A DNA stretch of 64,000 nt from VXNJ01 sp965249595 (lineage in GTDB: Bacteria > Chloroflexota > UBA11872 > VXNJ01): the NCBI GenBank assembly GCA_965249595.1, contig OZ252242.1, forward strand, positions 310,001 through 374,000, read 5' to 3'. Every line of letters begins with the position of its first letter. Position 1 is the stretch's first letter. This document shows positions 8,508 to 17,393 of the stretch, one piece after another. The position numbers and the translations under genes are program-made. The notes beneath the pieces were generated by a model, which saw only the letters and a list, made by a program, of their open reading frames with translations, was not told the origin of the DNA and ran no database searches.

Positions 8508-9215
8508 TTAATGGTCGCCGAGCGTGAGATCAAGGGCCGTGCCGGCCCGCGCGTGTTGAACCAAGGCCGCTGCACCGGGCAGGGCCGCCGCCGCCAGCAC
8601 CGCTTTGATCAGATCGCCCGGTATGAACGGCAATAAACCGGAGTTAACAGCCTGGGTCACCAGATCACCGCGCAGAAAACCGATTTGGCCCGATGAGGCG
8701 ACGCTGCCCCAAAAATCAGGTATCGCCGTCGGGATCGCCAGACCGGCCCCGAGCAGGCCGTAAGCCGATGCCAGCCAGGGCAGACCGAAGGCGTAGATGA
8801 CGACGTTGCCGATGAGCATTGCCACTAACGAGAGGTGAAAGCTCCTATCCCAACCGCGCTCGCAGATAAAACCGGTAACCCAGGCCGCCGGGACAAATCC
8901 AACCAGGTAGCCGTAGGTGAACATCCCACCGGTTGGGGCAAAAAATGGCAGGCCGGCCGCTCCCTGGACGAGGTAGAGGATGACCGCCGCGCTGCCGCGA
9001 GAGGAGCCCAGGGCGGCGCCAATTAACAAGACCGCAAAGGTCTGGCCGGTTATAGGCACCGGGGTAAATGGAAGCGGGATTGCAATTTGGGCGCACAGCG
9101 CCAGCAGCCATGAGGCGGCCACCACCGCAACCACATCGCGCAGCAAACCGCCAGCCGGGAGGGCGCGCACCAATAACGGCGCGCTATGGCGGTCTAGCTT
9201 GGGAACAGAGATCAT
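8508..9215 (-). CDS. bioY: Biotin transporter BioY
   Basis: 235 residues with about six membrane helices. The BioY signature is clear in AQIAIPLPFTPVPITGQTFAVLLIGAALGSSRG, followed by GLPFFAPTGGMFTYGYLVGFVPAAWVTG. BioY is the substrate-binding membrane (S) component for biotin, working alone or with ECF ATPases. It is the last gene of fabF-accB-bioY. The adjacent accB product carries biotin, so transport and use of biotin are encoded together. No bio biosynthesis gene is visible in the window. Confidence 0.92.
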   Translation of the reverse strand: MISVPKLDRHSAPLLVRALPAGGLLRDVVAVVAASWLLALCAQIAIPLPFTPVPITGQTFAVLLIGAALGSSRGSAAVILYLVQGAAGLPFFAPTGGMFTYGYLVGFVPAAWVTGFICERGWDRSFHLSLVAMLIGNVVIYAFGLPWLASAYGLLGAGLAIPTAIPDFWGSVASSGQIGFLRGDLVTQAVNSGLLPFIPGDLIKAVLAAAALPGAAALVQHARAGTALDLTLGDH

Positions 9216-9337
9216 TCGCTTCGGCCCTTTCTTTCAATACGGTAGCGGAGACAAGAAATTGCCCGACCGGTCAATGATTTGAACAAACGGCCGGCTTATT
9301 CGGCCCGTTGTATTGCTAGCGCCTCGGGTAATGCCAG

Positions 9338-9745
9338 TCAACTTGGCTCCAATTCCACCAGCACCGCCCCCTTGGCCACCTCGGTGCCGGAACTAAGTAC
9401 CGAACTTACCCGGCCCGCGAGCGGCGATGTGACTTCATTGAAGACTTTCATCGCCTCAACCAGGCCGACAACCTGGCCAATCGCCACCTCGTCTCCGGGC
9501 TGCACGTATGCGGGCAGGGTGGGCGACGCGGAGGCGTAGAAAACGCCGGCAAGGGGCGATTCGACCGTCGCCCGGCTCGCTACCGGGGCGCCCACCGGCG
9601 CTGGCGCCGGCTGGATGGCGGGTTCACCTTGACGGCGGCGGCGCACGCCCAAGGTGAAATCACCGAGGGTTACTTCAATTTCCGATATCGCCGTACCGTT
9701 TATTTTTTCCAGCAGGTCGGCCAGCAGCAGTTTCATTTCGGCCAT
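9338..9745 (-). CDS. accB: Biotin carboxyl carrier protein of acetyl-CoA carboxylase
   Basis: 135 residues. The C-terminal biotinyl domain contains EAMKVFNEV, with Lys100 as the biotinylated residue. A Pro/Ala-rich linker (about residues 41-60) separates it from an N-terminal region of AccB type (LADLLEKINGTAISEIEV). It shuttles carboxybiotin between biotin carboxylase and carboxyltransferase to make malonyl-CoA. It lies 41 bp after fabF and 122 bp before bioY. The accC and accA/D genes are not in the window. Confidence 0.93.
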   Translation of the reverse strand: MAEMKLLLADLLEKINGTAISEIEVTLGDFTLGVRRRRQGEPAIQPAPAPVGAPVASRATVESPLAGVFYASASPTLPAYVQPGDEVAIGQVVGLVEAMKVFNEVTSPLAGRVSSVLSSGTEVAKGAVLVELEPS

Positions 9746-9786
9746 CGGTTCAATCCACCACAGGGACCGGCCGCGTCATCGGCGAT

Positions 9787-11028
9787 TTATGCCCGTTCAA
9801 ATATCAGCGAAACGTTGTGGCCACCGAAGCCGAAGGAGTTCGACAGGAACTTCGAGAAGTTCCAATCACGCGCTTCGTTGGGAACATAGTCCAGATCGCA
9901 TTCGGGATCCGACTCCTCCTGATTGATAGTGGCGTGCAGACAGGCCCGTTTTAGCGATTCAATGCCGACGATGGCTTCAACCGCGCCGGCGGCGCCGATT
10001 AGGTGACCAATCATTGATTTGGTCGAGTTAACCGCCAGCGAGCGCGCATGCTGGCCAAACACCCTATGGATGGCTTTGGTCTCGGCAACATCACCGATCG
10101 GCGTGCTGGTGCCGTGCGCATTGATGTAGCCGATGTCCCCGGGATCGGCACCGGCGCTGGCTAGGGCCCGTTGCATGGCCAGTGCCGCGCCGGCACCATC
10201 GTCAGGCGGCGCGGTGATGTGAAACGCGTCAGACGATGAACCGTATCCGGTCAGCAGGGCGTGAATTTTGGCGCCGCGGGCGCGGGCATGAGCTAGCGTT
10301 TCCAGCACCAATACGCCAGCTCCCTCGGCGGCCACAAACCCATCGCGAAGCCGATCGAAGGGTCGCGATGCGCGTGCTGGCTCATCATTAAATCGCGTCG
10401 ACATGGCCCTGCCCTGGGTAAACCCGGAGAGCCCGATTGGAGTGATAGCGGCCTCGGTGCCGCCAGCCAGCATCACGTCACACACCCCAACCTGTAAGGC
10501 GCGGGCAGCCTCACCGATGGAGTGCGCGGCGGTCGCGCACGCCGAAACATGGGCAACGTTGGGACCGCGCAGGCCCAGATCGATCGCGATTTGGCCGGCG
10601 GCCATATTGGCAATCATCATCGGCACCAGAAACGGCGAAACACGTCGGGTTCCACGATCTTCATGAACCTGGGTCTGCTGGTAGAGGGTGGCAATCCCGC
10701 CAATACCGGATCCAACGTAGACGCCGGTGTTTTCCTGCAGCTCTTCGTTGCCCGCAAGGTCCAAGCCGGCATCGGCCACCGCCGAGCGAGCTGCTCCCAC
10801 CGCGAAGTGAACGAAGGGATCGGAGCGCCGGAAATCACGCCCCATCAGGGATTTGGCGTCGAAATCTCGCACCTGGGCGGCCAACTGGCATGAGTAGGGT
10901 GACGGATCGAAGTAGTCGATCCGTCCGATGCCGCTGCGACCTTCGAGGAGAGCTGACATCAGGCTATCGGCGTCGTGGCCGAGCGGGGTCACCATACCGA
11001 GGCCGGTTACTGCAATTGGATCAGGCAA
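9787..11028 (-). CDS. fabF: Beta-ketoacyl-ACP synthase II (FabF)
   Basis: 413 residues, the usual length. The active site is Cys164 in HVSACATAAHSIGEA; the two histidines are in INAHGTSTPIGD and KSMIGHLIGAAGAVEA. The N-terminal IAVTGLGMVTPLG and the C-terminal NSFGFGGHNVSLIFERA are standard. The enzyme elongates acyl-ACP with malonyl-ACP. First gene of the fabF-accB-bioY cluster, read away from the divergent SDR gene. Confidence 0.95.
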   Translation of the reverse strand: MPDPIAVTGLGMVTPLGHDADSLMSALLEGRSGIGRIDYFDPSPYSCQLAAQVRDFDAKSLMGRDFRRSDPFVHFAVGAARSAVADAGLDLAGNEELQENTGVYVGSGIGGIATLYQQTQVHEDRGTRRVSPFLVPMMIANMAAGQIAIDLGLRGPNVAHVSACATAAHSIGEAARALQVGVCDVMLAGGTEAAITPIGLSGFTQGRAMSTRFNDEPARASRPFDRLRDGFVAAEGAGVLVLETLAHARARGAKIHALLTGYGSSSDAFHITAPPDDGAGAALAMQRALASAGADPGDIGYINAHGTSTPIGDVAETKAIHRVFGQHARSLAVNSTKSMIGHLIGAAGAVEAIVGIESLKRACLHATINQEESDPECDLDYVPNEARDWNFSKFLSNSFGFGGHNVSLIFERA

Positions 11029-11377
11029 TGGGATTTTCCGACCGTAGGAGACGCGAACCTATTGGCGTGCTCCGATTTTATTTGGCCTCGAGCGCAATCG
11101 ATGACCTAGTTCGCTTCAGATTCTCTCAGCCCATCTATATATCTCAATTTCTAAAGGGGTCGTCCGGGTGACCGATGGGCAAGGGCGCGTAAATGTGACA
11201 AAGAGCTGACCCATGGCGGCGATCAAGGCCCAGCGCCTACCGCCCTTCGGATCGATCGGCCGCGATCAATCAGCCAATTCGTCGGGCGAAAACGAGTCGG
11301 ATCCGGGGATTAATACCTAGCCGAATCAGCGGCGCAACAAAATGGACCGTTGCAATAGACGTTGGGGAAATGTGGCG
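11029..11377. other. Intergenic region between divergent fabF and SDR genes
   Basis: About 350 bp with no convincing reading frame. It must hold the promoters of both fabF (leftward) and the dehydrogenase (rightward). An AT-rich patch lies at about 11115-11155. No clear operator or riboswitch seen. Confidence 0.5.
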
Positions 11378-12193
11378 ATGGATGATTTTTCGGACAAGGT
11401 GGCGATCGTAACTGGCGGCGCATTGGGCATCGGCCGGGCCACTGCGCTGGCGTTTGCCCGCGCCGGCGCCTTGGTGGCGGTAGCCGACATCGACAGCGGT
11501 GCCGGAACGCAAACGGTTGCTGATATTGAGAATTCGGGTGGCCGAGGACTGTTCATCCGCGCCGATATGGGCATTACCAATGACTGCCGCCGCGTGGTGG
11601 AGGAGACGGTTGCCGCATTTGGTGGGATCGACATCGTCTTTAACAACGTTGGCATTCAGCCGGCCGATTCCTATACCGATGCGGTTGCGCTGGAGGAATC
11701 GGTTTGGGATCGGATCATCGCCGTCAACCTAAAGAGTCGATTTCTGATGGCCAAATACGCAATCCCGCACTTGCGCACGCGCGGCGGCGGGGCGATCATC
11801 GATTCGGCCAGCGTGCAAGGACTGCAATCAATGCCCGGAGTGGCCGCCTACGCTGCCAGCAAGGGTGGCGATCTGTCGCTGGTGCGGCAATTGGCGATCG
11901 ACTTTGCCAAGGACAACATCCGTGTCCTGGCGGTCTGTCCCGGCACCATCGACACGCCGATGGTGAGAACATCTGCCTCCCTTTCAGGCCAGGACATCGA
12001 GTCAGAGATGCGCAGTTATGGAGATGCCCACCCGCTGGGTCGGGTCGGGCGGCCGGATGAGGTGGCCGAGGTGGTGCTTTTCCTAGCCAGCCAGCGCGCC
12101 TCTTTTATGACCGGCGAACATATTTGCGTCGACGGTGGAATCATGGCCCTGGGCAATTGGGCCGGCGGCGCCGGGGCCGGTCTCCAGACGTAA
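11378..12193 (+). CDS. Short-chain dehydrogenase/reductase (SDR)
   Basis: 271 residues from ATG 11378, which has GGGGAAA upstream. An in-frame ATG at 11342 would add 12 residues that are not SDR-like. The classical SDR motifs are the NAD(P)-binding TGGALGIG (12-19), NNVG (89-92), and the catalytic set Ser145, Tyr158 and Lys162 (YAASK). An acidic residue after the second strand (VADIDS) suggests NAD preference. The C-terminal GEHICVDGGIMAL is the usual closing motif. It oxidises or reduces an alcohol/ketone; the substrate is unknown. It stands alone and is transcribed away from fabF. Confidence 0.9.
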   Translation: MDDFSDKVAIVTGGALGIGRATALAFARAGALVAVADIDSGAGTQTVADIENSGGRGLFIRADMGITNDCRRVVEETVAAFGGIDIVFNNVGIQPADSYTDAVALEESVWDRIIAVNLKSRFLMAKYAIPHLRTRGGGAIIDSASVQGLQSMPGVAAYAASKGGDLSLVRQLAIDFAKDNIRVLAVCPGTIDTPMVRTSASLSGQDIESEMRSYGDAHPLGRVGRPDEVAEVVLFLASQRASFMTGEHICVDGGIMALGNWAGGAGAGLQT

Positions 12194-12526
12194 AGCAGGA
12201 GGTTGCGAATCAGCCCCAGGCCTCAATGCGCGCCCGCTGCGCAAGGGGCAAAAGGGCAATCTATTTGAAGGAGATTTAAATTTTTCCATCGGATCACCGC
12301 CCGGACCCGGCGAAGCGGGCGGGCGAGGTTGCAATTTGCATCGATTCCTTCCTCGCCTGCCGGTGGGGAGATGGGCTCGGCCTTTGCGGCATGAGCATTC
12401 CGTGGCAATCACAGAGCCTTTGGACCTGCCCGGGCACGGCGGGCCAAAGCTCCCACCCTTTGACTCTCGCTGGCAGCCGCGGCACAGTCGACCGCCGATG
12501 CGATCAACTATTCGATTTGCCAATCT
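12194..12526. other. GC-rich gap between convergent genes
   Basis: About 330 bp without a credible gene. It contains several short inverted repeats, for example CGCCCG...CGGGCG near 12299-12325, and an AT-rich patch at about 12260-12288. It could hold terminators for the two convergent genes or a small RNA, but I recognise no RNA family. Confidence 0.4.
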
Positions 12527-14341
12527 TTAGGCGTCGTAGGACATCACTTGGAACCCTGCAGCGTCGAGCGATACCAACACACTGGATCCCTCAGCGGTCG
12601 TTATGCGGGCAGCGATTTCTTCCAAATCATCTTCGCCAGGGAATTGAGCCGGCCCTTGCGAATCGACCCAGCGTTGCCCAGCGACCTTGTAGCCGAGCAC
12701 CTGCTCAAGCGCTTTTACTATCGGTTCGCCGCCGGGGGCGATGAGGGCTGTAACCGCCTTGGGTACGGGTTGATCAACTTGCGGCGGGGGTTCAAATTCC
12801 CGGTCCTGGCGGTGAATGAACCAGTAGTAGGCGACAACCGGAAGGGCGATGGCGATGGTGCCGACCGCGTATCTGCTCTCGTAGAGCACCGCCAATTCAA
12901 GCTCGGCTTCCAGTAGATCCCGCAGCACCACGAACAGCAGATAGCTCAGGCTTCCAATCAACGCCAGGGCAGCCGAACCCAGCGCCGCGAATACGAACAA
13001 TCGCCGTGAAAGCGCAAGCCGTTCGTCAGCCCCGGTCGCCAGCGCCCGGCCTTGTGCCAAGGACCAGTGGAAACCCCAGGTCACTAGCCCGACCGCAACC
13101 AGGGTGATTGAAGAGGCTATCTGGTTGCGCCAATAGTTAGCGCCTACCAGTACCTCGCCTTCCTCAAAGAGGATGGCCGTTAGGTTCGATGCCGCGGCCC
13201 CCGCACCAATGGCGAGCGCCAGTAACCCGAACGCTGCGGCAAGGTATGAGTAAATCCGTTCCGTGGAAACCGGGCCCAAAGGCGAATCGGGAGCCTCCTG
13301 CCGCAGCTTCGCGCGGTGGTAGGCCCAAATCGCAATCCCGACGCTGAGAGCGGCAATCGCTCCAGGCAGGAACGAAAAATGGGCGGACGCGGAAGCGGCG
13401 GGCGCACCGATCAACCACACCAGGATCCCAAACAAGATCACTGCCACCGACCCTAAAACCAGCGCGAACCCTCCCAAAAGGGCGGAGGCAAAGAGGTAAA
13501 GCTGCTTGAGGGCCGATTCGGCCTGACCTGCGCCAAATCGCAGGTAGTGGAAGTACCACCCAATCCCGCCCACGATCACCAATGCCAGGCTGGACGTCAT
13601 TTCCTGGCTCCAGAGGGCTGCACGGGAAGAATCCAGCGCTGCCGCGGCAAAGGCCACGTCGTATCCATTGCGCAGGATCCGCTCGATCACCGATCCCGAT
13701 CCGCTCGCCGCCATCACCAACGTGACCACCGAAGCCCCGTAGAGGTAAAGACGCCGCAGCGACAATGCCGCCGCGGTCGGTTGGCCCTCCCTCGCCTCCA
13801 GCTGCCAGTGGTAGACCCAAACGGCGGCCCAAATGGTGAGAAAAGACCAAGAGAGGGCGCTAAATTCGCTAAATTCTCCAAATCCCAACAACCAACCCAG
13901 GATGTCGGTGGAGGCTGCGAGCAGAAATCCGCCCGCGATCGCCAGTGCGGCGTAGACGTAGAGTTTCCGCACCAGGGCCCGCCGTTCGCCCGGGGCCTGA
14001 GAGAGAGAATTTTGGATGAACCGCCAATGGGCGTACCAGACGGCGAATCCCACAACTGTTAACGAAATTCCAATCGCCAGACCGGACCTGGAAGGGACAA
14101 GGACCTGGCCGCCGAACAGCGCATCTAGAGCAAACCGTTCAATCTGTACGAGTCCGTTGACCCCGACGATCAGTGCCACCAGGGCGACGACGTACGAATA
14201 AACCTGGCGCACCGTACCGACTCCGGACCCCTCCCTTTCGATGCCGGATCGCGCCCGCAACCATCTAACCACCAGGTAGATGACTCCGGCGAGAACGCCT
14301 AGCGGGATCAATATTCCGAACAGCACTGTCAGCTGCATCAT
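12527..14341 (-). CDS. Multi-pass membrane protein built of DUF5671-type repeats
   Basis: 604 residues. About six copies of a two-helix unit can be read. Each opens with a line like RRLYLYGASVVTLVMA, RKLYVYAALAIAGGF, KQLYLFASALLGGFA, ERIYSYLAAAFGLLA or RRLFVFAALGSAALA, and closes with a helix such as SLTVVGFAVWYAHW, SLALVIVGGIGWYFHY or SITLVAVGLVTWGFHW. This matches the DUF5671 pattern. The final ~90 residues are soluble (FIHRQDREFEPPPQVD onward). It follows the small secreted protein gene by 12 bp, so the pair is probably an operon. Function unknown; a membrane scaffold or transporter is possible. Confidence 0.8.
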   Translation of the reverse strand: MMQLTVLFGILIPLGVLAGVIYLVVRWLRARSGIEREGSGVGTVRQVYSYVVALVALIVGVNGLVQIERFALDALFGGQVLVPSRSGLAIGISLTVVGFAVWYAHWRFIQNSLSQAPGERRALVRKLYVYAALAIAGGFLLAASTDILGWLLGFGEFSEFSALSWSFLTIWAAVWVYHWQLEAREGQPTAAALSLRRLYLYGASVVTLVMAASGSGSVIERILRNGYDVAFAAAALDSSRAALWSQEMTSSLALVIVGGIGWYFHYLRFGAGQAESALKQLYLFASALLGGFALVLGSVAVILFGILVWLIGAPAASASAHFSFLPGAIAALSVGIAIWAYHRAKLRQEAPDSPLGPVSTERIYSYLAAAFGLLALAIGAGAAASNLTAILFEEGEVLVGANYWRNQIASSITLVAVGLVTWGFHWSLAQGRALATGADERLALSRRLFVFAALGSAALALIGSLSYLLFVVLRDLLEAELELAVLYESRYAVGTIAIALPVVAYYWFIHRQDREFEPPPQVDQPVPKAVTALIAPGGEPIVKALEQVLGYKVAGQRWVDSQGPAQFPGEDDLEEIAARITTAEGSSVLVSLDAAGFQVMSYDA

Positions 14342-14353
14342 TTCAATCAGGTA

Positions 14354-14866
14354 CTAAGGCGACGGGGCGGCAGGCGCCGGAGGCGGTACGGGAATCGCCA
14401 GATCTCGATCAGGGCAGGAATAAAACGGCTCTGGATATTCGCTAAAGCGCCATTGTCCTTCCTCATTGACAAGGGTGTAGGTCCGCTCCTGCGACCACTG
14501 ATTGCTACTAAGGGGTCCATCGAACCGGGATCGTGTCACGTTGACCGTCACCAGCACCGATTCCCCGATGGCCCGAGAATTAACCAGCGTGATCCGTTCA
14601 TCTCCTTGGCCGCGATCAAAAAGCCCGGTGGCGAAGCTTTCGACCGGGCAGGAATCGCGCAGCCCCTTGACCAACAGCCCATGCGCCGACTCCCAATCGT
14701 CATCGGCAACCGCCCTCACGTAAAGTTGCACCACTTCCGCCGCCGACCCTTCAGAGAAGGTCGCGTCTTCTTCCAAAAATGCGGCTGCCGCGCTTGCCGC
14801 CAGAAGCAGCAGGAGTAAAAGGCTCGCGCCTATTACGGCACGCTTTCCAGTTATGAGCGTCTTCAA
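14354..14866 (-). CDS. Small exported protein, NTF2-like fold suspected
   Basis: 170 residues. The N-terminus is a signal peptide or membrane anchor (KRAVIGASLLLLLLLAASAAAA). The mature part (AAEVVQLYVRAVADDDWESAHGLLVKGLRDSC ... ERTYTLVNEEGQWRFSEYP) resembles the DUF4878/NTF2-like layout: helix, helix, then strands ending in a 'WRF' strand. The tail is proline-rich. It precedes the DUF5671 gene by 12 bp. No enzymatic motif seen; fold assignment is by pattern only. Confidence 0.65.
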   Translation of the reverse strand: MKTLITGKRAVIGASLLLLLLLAASAAAAFLEEDATFSEGSAAEVVQLYVRAVADDDWESAHGLLVKGLRDSCPVESFATGLFDRGQGDERITLVNSRAIGESVLVTVNVTRSRFDGPLSSNQWSQERTYTLVNEEGQWRFSEYPEPFYSCPDRDLAIPVPPPAPAAPSP

Positions 14867-14906
14867 CTAATACCACTTCCTTGCATTCACCTTAACCATG
14901 ACCAAG

Positions 14907-14931
14907 TGGCCCGGAAGTTCCTGACGGGCCA
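14907..14931 (-). terminator. Hairpin after the enolase-superfamily gene
   Basis: Perfect 7-bp arms TGGCCCG / CGGGCCA with an 11-base loop, placed just past the stop of the gene at 14935-16035. No clear T run follows, so intrinsic termination is only suggested. Confidence 0.35.
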
Positions 14932-14934
14932 GTC

Positions 14935-16035
14935 TCACTCGATGGTTGCTGTATGTTCCCGCCGAACCAGTTCCCAGTTGATTTGGTAGCCGAGTCCCGG
15001 CTCACTAGGAGCCGATACGACACCGCCGGACATGTCAATATCCTCAACCAAGCCAAACAAATTGGCTCCGGTGCACGGGAAAAATTCGAAGTATTCGCAG
15101 TTGGGGACGGCCATCGTAACGTGCAGATTGGCAACATTATTTAAGGAATTGCCGCCATGATGAATCTCGCAGTTCATGTTGAAACCTTCAGCGAGATGGC
15201 ATAGGCGGACCAAGGGTGTAATCCCGCCCAAAACTGCAACGTCGCCGCGCAGGAAATTGGTCGCGCGCTGGGTGATCCAGGTGGCCATACCGTAGAACTT
15301 GCCCGGAGCGAATTCGGTGGACATGACCGGGATGTCGAGCTTTTGCAGGAGCGGTACGTAGTGGTAGACATCCTCGTCCACCAACGGATCCTCGTACCAG
15401 TAGAAATCCAACTCTTCAATCGCCCGGCCGACGCGTAACGCGTCAGGGTAGCGGTAGGACCACATCGAGTCGAGCATCAATCGCATATCACCGCCGACGG
15501 CCGCCCGAACCGCCTGGCAAATCTCAACGTCTGTTTGCGGATTGCCATGCGGGTGCACCTTGTGGGCGGTCCATCCCATCTCTTTAAAGCTGATCGCTTC
15601 CTCGACGTACTCGGCGATGGTTTCCATATAGGCGCTGGAGGAATAAACCGGAACCGAGTCTTTACAGGTGCCCAGCAGCCGGTGAATAGGCAGACCGGCC
15701 AGCTTCCCGTTAATGTCCCACAGGCAGACGTCTAAGGCGCCGATCGCGTGGCTTGACACCATGCGGTTCCGCCTCCACATTTCCCACCATATGAAGCCGA
15801 TGTCCTGCGGATTGCGACCGACCAAAAGTGGTTTGAGGTAATCGATTAACCCAGCGGCGTAGTGATCACCGCCCACGTTCGAGTTACCCAAGAACGCATG
15901 GCCGGTGACACCATCGTCAGTTTCCACCGCGACAACGCCGAGCTGGCGGGGACCGCCGAAATGTGTCCTAACGCCCGATTGCCAAGGCTCCGACCTCCAA
16001 TTGAACATATCGATCTTGACGTTGGTGATTTTCAA
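14935..16035 (-). CDS. Mandelate racemase/muconate lactonizing enzyme family dehydratase or isomerase
   Basis: 366 residues, TTG start (ATG at codon 10 is an alternative). N-terminal capping domain followed by the enolase-superfamily barrel. Expected metal ligands are Asp in LMLDSMWSY, Glu in FYWYEDPL and Glu in VMSTEFAPG. A Lys in AHKVHPHG and a His in CEIHHGGNSLNNVANLH are candidate acid/base residues. The pattern suits a sugar-acid dehydratase or a related racemase. The neighbourhood (an EamA-like transporter upstream on the same strand, an SDR 2.7 kb away) is compatible with sugar-acid use, but that is inference. Substrate not determined. Confidence 0.87.
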   Translation of the reverse strand: MKITNVKIDMFNWRSEPWQSGVRTHFGGPRQLGVVAVETDDGVTGHAFLGNSNVGGDHYAAGLIDYLKPLLVGRNPQDIGFIWWEMWRRNRMVSSHAIGALDVCLWDINGKLAGLPIHRLLGTCKDSVPVYSSSAYMETIAEYVEEAISFKEMGWTAHKVHPHGNPQTDVEICQAVRAAVGGDMRLMLDSMWSYRYPDALRVGRAIEELDFYWYEDPLVDEDVYHYVPLLQKLDIPVMSTEFAPGKFYGMATWITQRATNFLRGDVAVLGGITPLVRLCHLAEGFNMNCEIHHGGNSLNNVANLHVTMAVPNCEYFEFFPCTGANLFGLVEDIDMSGGVVSAPSEPGLGYQINWELVRREHTATIE

Positions 16036-16382
16036 AAGGGATCGTTCCTTGTCCGCTCTGCGCTTAAAGAATTCTTATCTGCGAACCCGATCGGCTAATC
16101 GCAACAAATATGTGGACCCATTTGGAGTCGATCGAGATACCCGGTTAATGGCCAAGCGCCACTCGATCCGCGGTCGATGGAGCGATTGGGGGTCGGACAG
16201 CGGGCGTTGATGTCAGATCCGGTCACGTTGTTGCAGCCGGATGATCGATCGGGGATTTGGGAAACGAGTCGGCAAGTGCAGGATCCCCGGCCAATTCAAT
16301 CACCGCCAGCTGTTGCTGACGGCGGTGAGTCTTAAATTTTTGCGATCAATCCAGAGTCCCTGCCCGCCCGGTGGGCGATTTC
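16036..16382. other. Intergenic region
   Basis: About 350 bp between two leftward genes. No credible reading frame; presumably carries the promoter of the enolase-superfamily gene. A GC-rich inverted pair (CACCGCC ... GGCGGTG, about 16300-16326) lies near the end of the transporter gene and could end its transcript. Confidence 0.4.
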
Positions 16383-17393
16383 TCACCAGCCCAGCCGCGC
16401 CGCCATTCCCAAATCAAGGTTGATGAGAACGACGCCCACGGCGGCCACCGCCAACCCGGTCAAGGTGAGAGGCGAAAACCGCTGGCGCCAGGCTGCGAAA
16501 TCGATGGCCGCGATTAGAACCAGAAAGCTGGCCGAGGCCAGTGGAAAGACAAAAGACGCCGGGAAGATTGTCAGGGCTGAAATAACGGCCACCGCCTGGA
16601 TCCAATTGCACATTCCCAATCCGATGCCGAATCCGATCGATCGACGATTGACCGTCACTGCAAAGGCGCGCCCGCTTGAACCTGCCACGGTTGCGGTGCG
16701 GTCCCATTCGCGACGGGCCATCCCGATCGCCACTGGCCAAGTCACCAGCGAGAAAAAAGTGGCCGCGGCAAACAGCCAGAACACGTAATCAGCCGGGCTG
16801 GACCCGGCACGTGCTTCGATAAACCATTTCGAGCCCAATTCCGAGCCGCCGAGCAAGATGAAGGAGATCAATACCGTCAGCGGCAGGAGCCAATTACCCT
16901 GTTGGGTTGAAACGGCGCGCCGCTGGGCATCGAGACCCATCAGCGGCGTGGCCAGAATGATTGCGCCGATGCCCAAATACTGCTCAGGGGTTGGTTGCTC
17001 ACCCCAGATTAGGATCGCCCCCACCGTCGGCACTAGGATTGCCATGCGGTTGATGGTCGAGGAAATCGCCATCCCGCCGAGACCGATCATCACAAAGATG
17101 ACCAGGTACATCAATTGATAGGCGAACCCCTGGAAAGCACCCAGTAACACCGCCGGCGGGTCGAACGAAATGCCATTGCCGGTTACAAAAAGAAAGATTG
17201 CGGCTACCACTGCCGCCGTGGCGTAGTTGGTTGCCCCGGTAACGAAAAATCCGCGCGGGTCGTTTCGGGCATAGCGCGCGATATTGACAAAGCCAATCGT
17301 TCCGGCCAAATGCAAGATGATGAAGTGCAGTGTGGAGAGGCCTTCGGAACCATGTCGGGCCGAGCCGACAATCGGCATCTGAATTTTCGCCAC
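16383..17393 (-). CDS. EamA/DMT-type membrane transporter
   Basis: 336 residues, GTG start, about ten hydrophobic segments in two halves. SSTINRMAILVPTVGAILIWGEQPTPEQYLGIGAIILATPLM in the first half is the typical EamA segment (transport helix, then a GE-containing turn before the last helix of the repeat). LVLIAAIDFAAWRQRFSPLTLTGLAVAAVGVVLINL is the matching end of the second half. Members export or import small metabolites such as amino acids and sugars. It lies upstream of the enolase-superfamily gene on the same strand. Confidence 0.78.
   Translation of the reverse strand: MAKIQMPIVGSARHGSEGLSTLHFIILHLAGTIGFVNIARYARNDPRGFFVTGATNYATAAVVAAIFLFVTGNGISFDPPAVLLGAFQGFAYQLMYLVIFVMIGLGGMAISSTINRMAILVPTVGAILIWGEQPTPEQYLGIGAIILATPLMGLDAQRRAVSTQQGNWLLPLTVLISFILLGGSELGSKWFIEARAGSSPADYVFWLFAAATFFSLVTWPVAIGMARREWDRTATVAGSSGRAFAVTVNRRSIGFGIGLGMCNWIQAVAVISALTIFPASFVFPLASASFLVLIAAIDFAAWRQRFSPLTLTGLAVAAVGVVLINLDLGMAARLGW

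Noticed and set aside
12230..12480. Possible structured RNA (6S, SRP or riboswitch) in the GC-rich gap
   Set aside because: Several stems can be drawn but none of the conserved sequence blocks of these RNA families is present, and it does not sit upstream of a gene.
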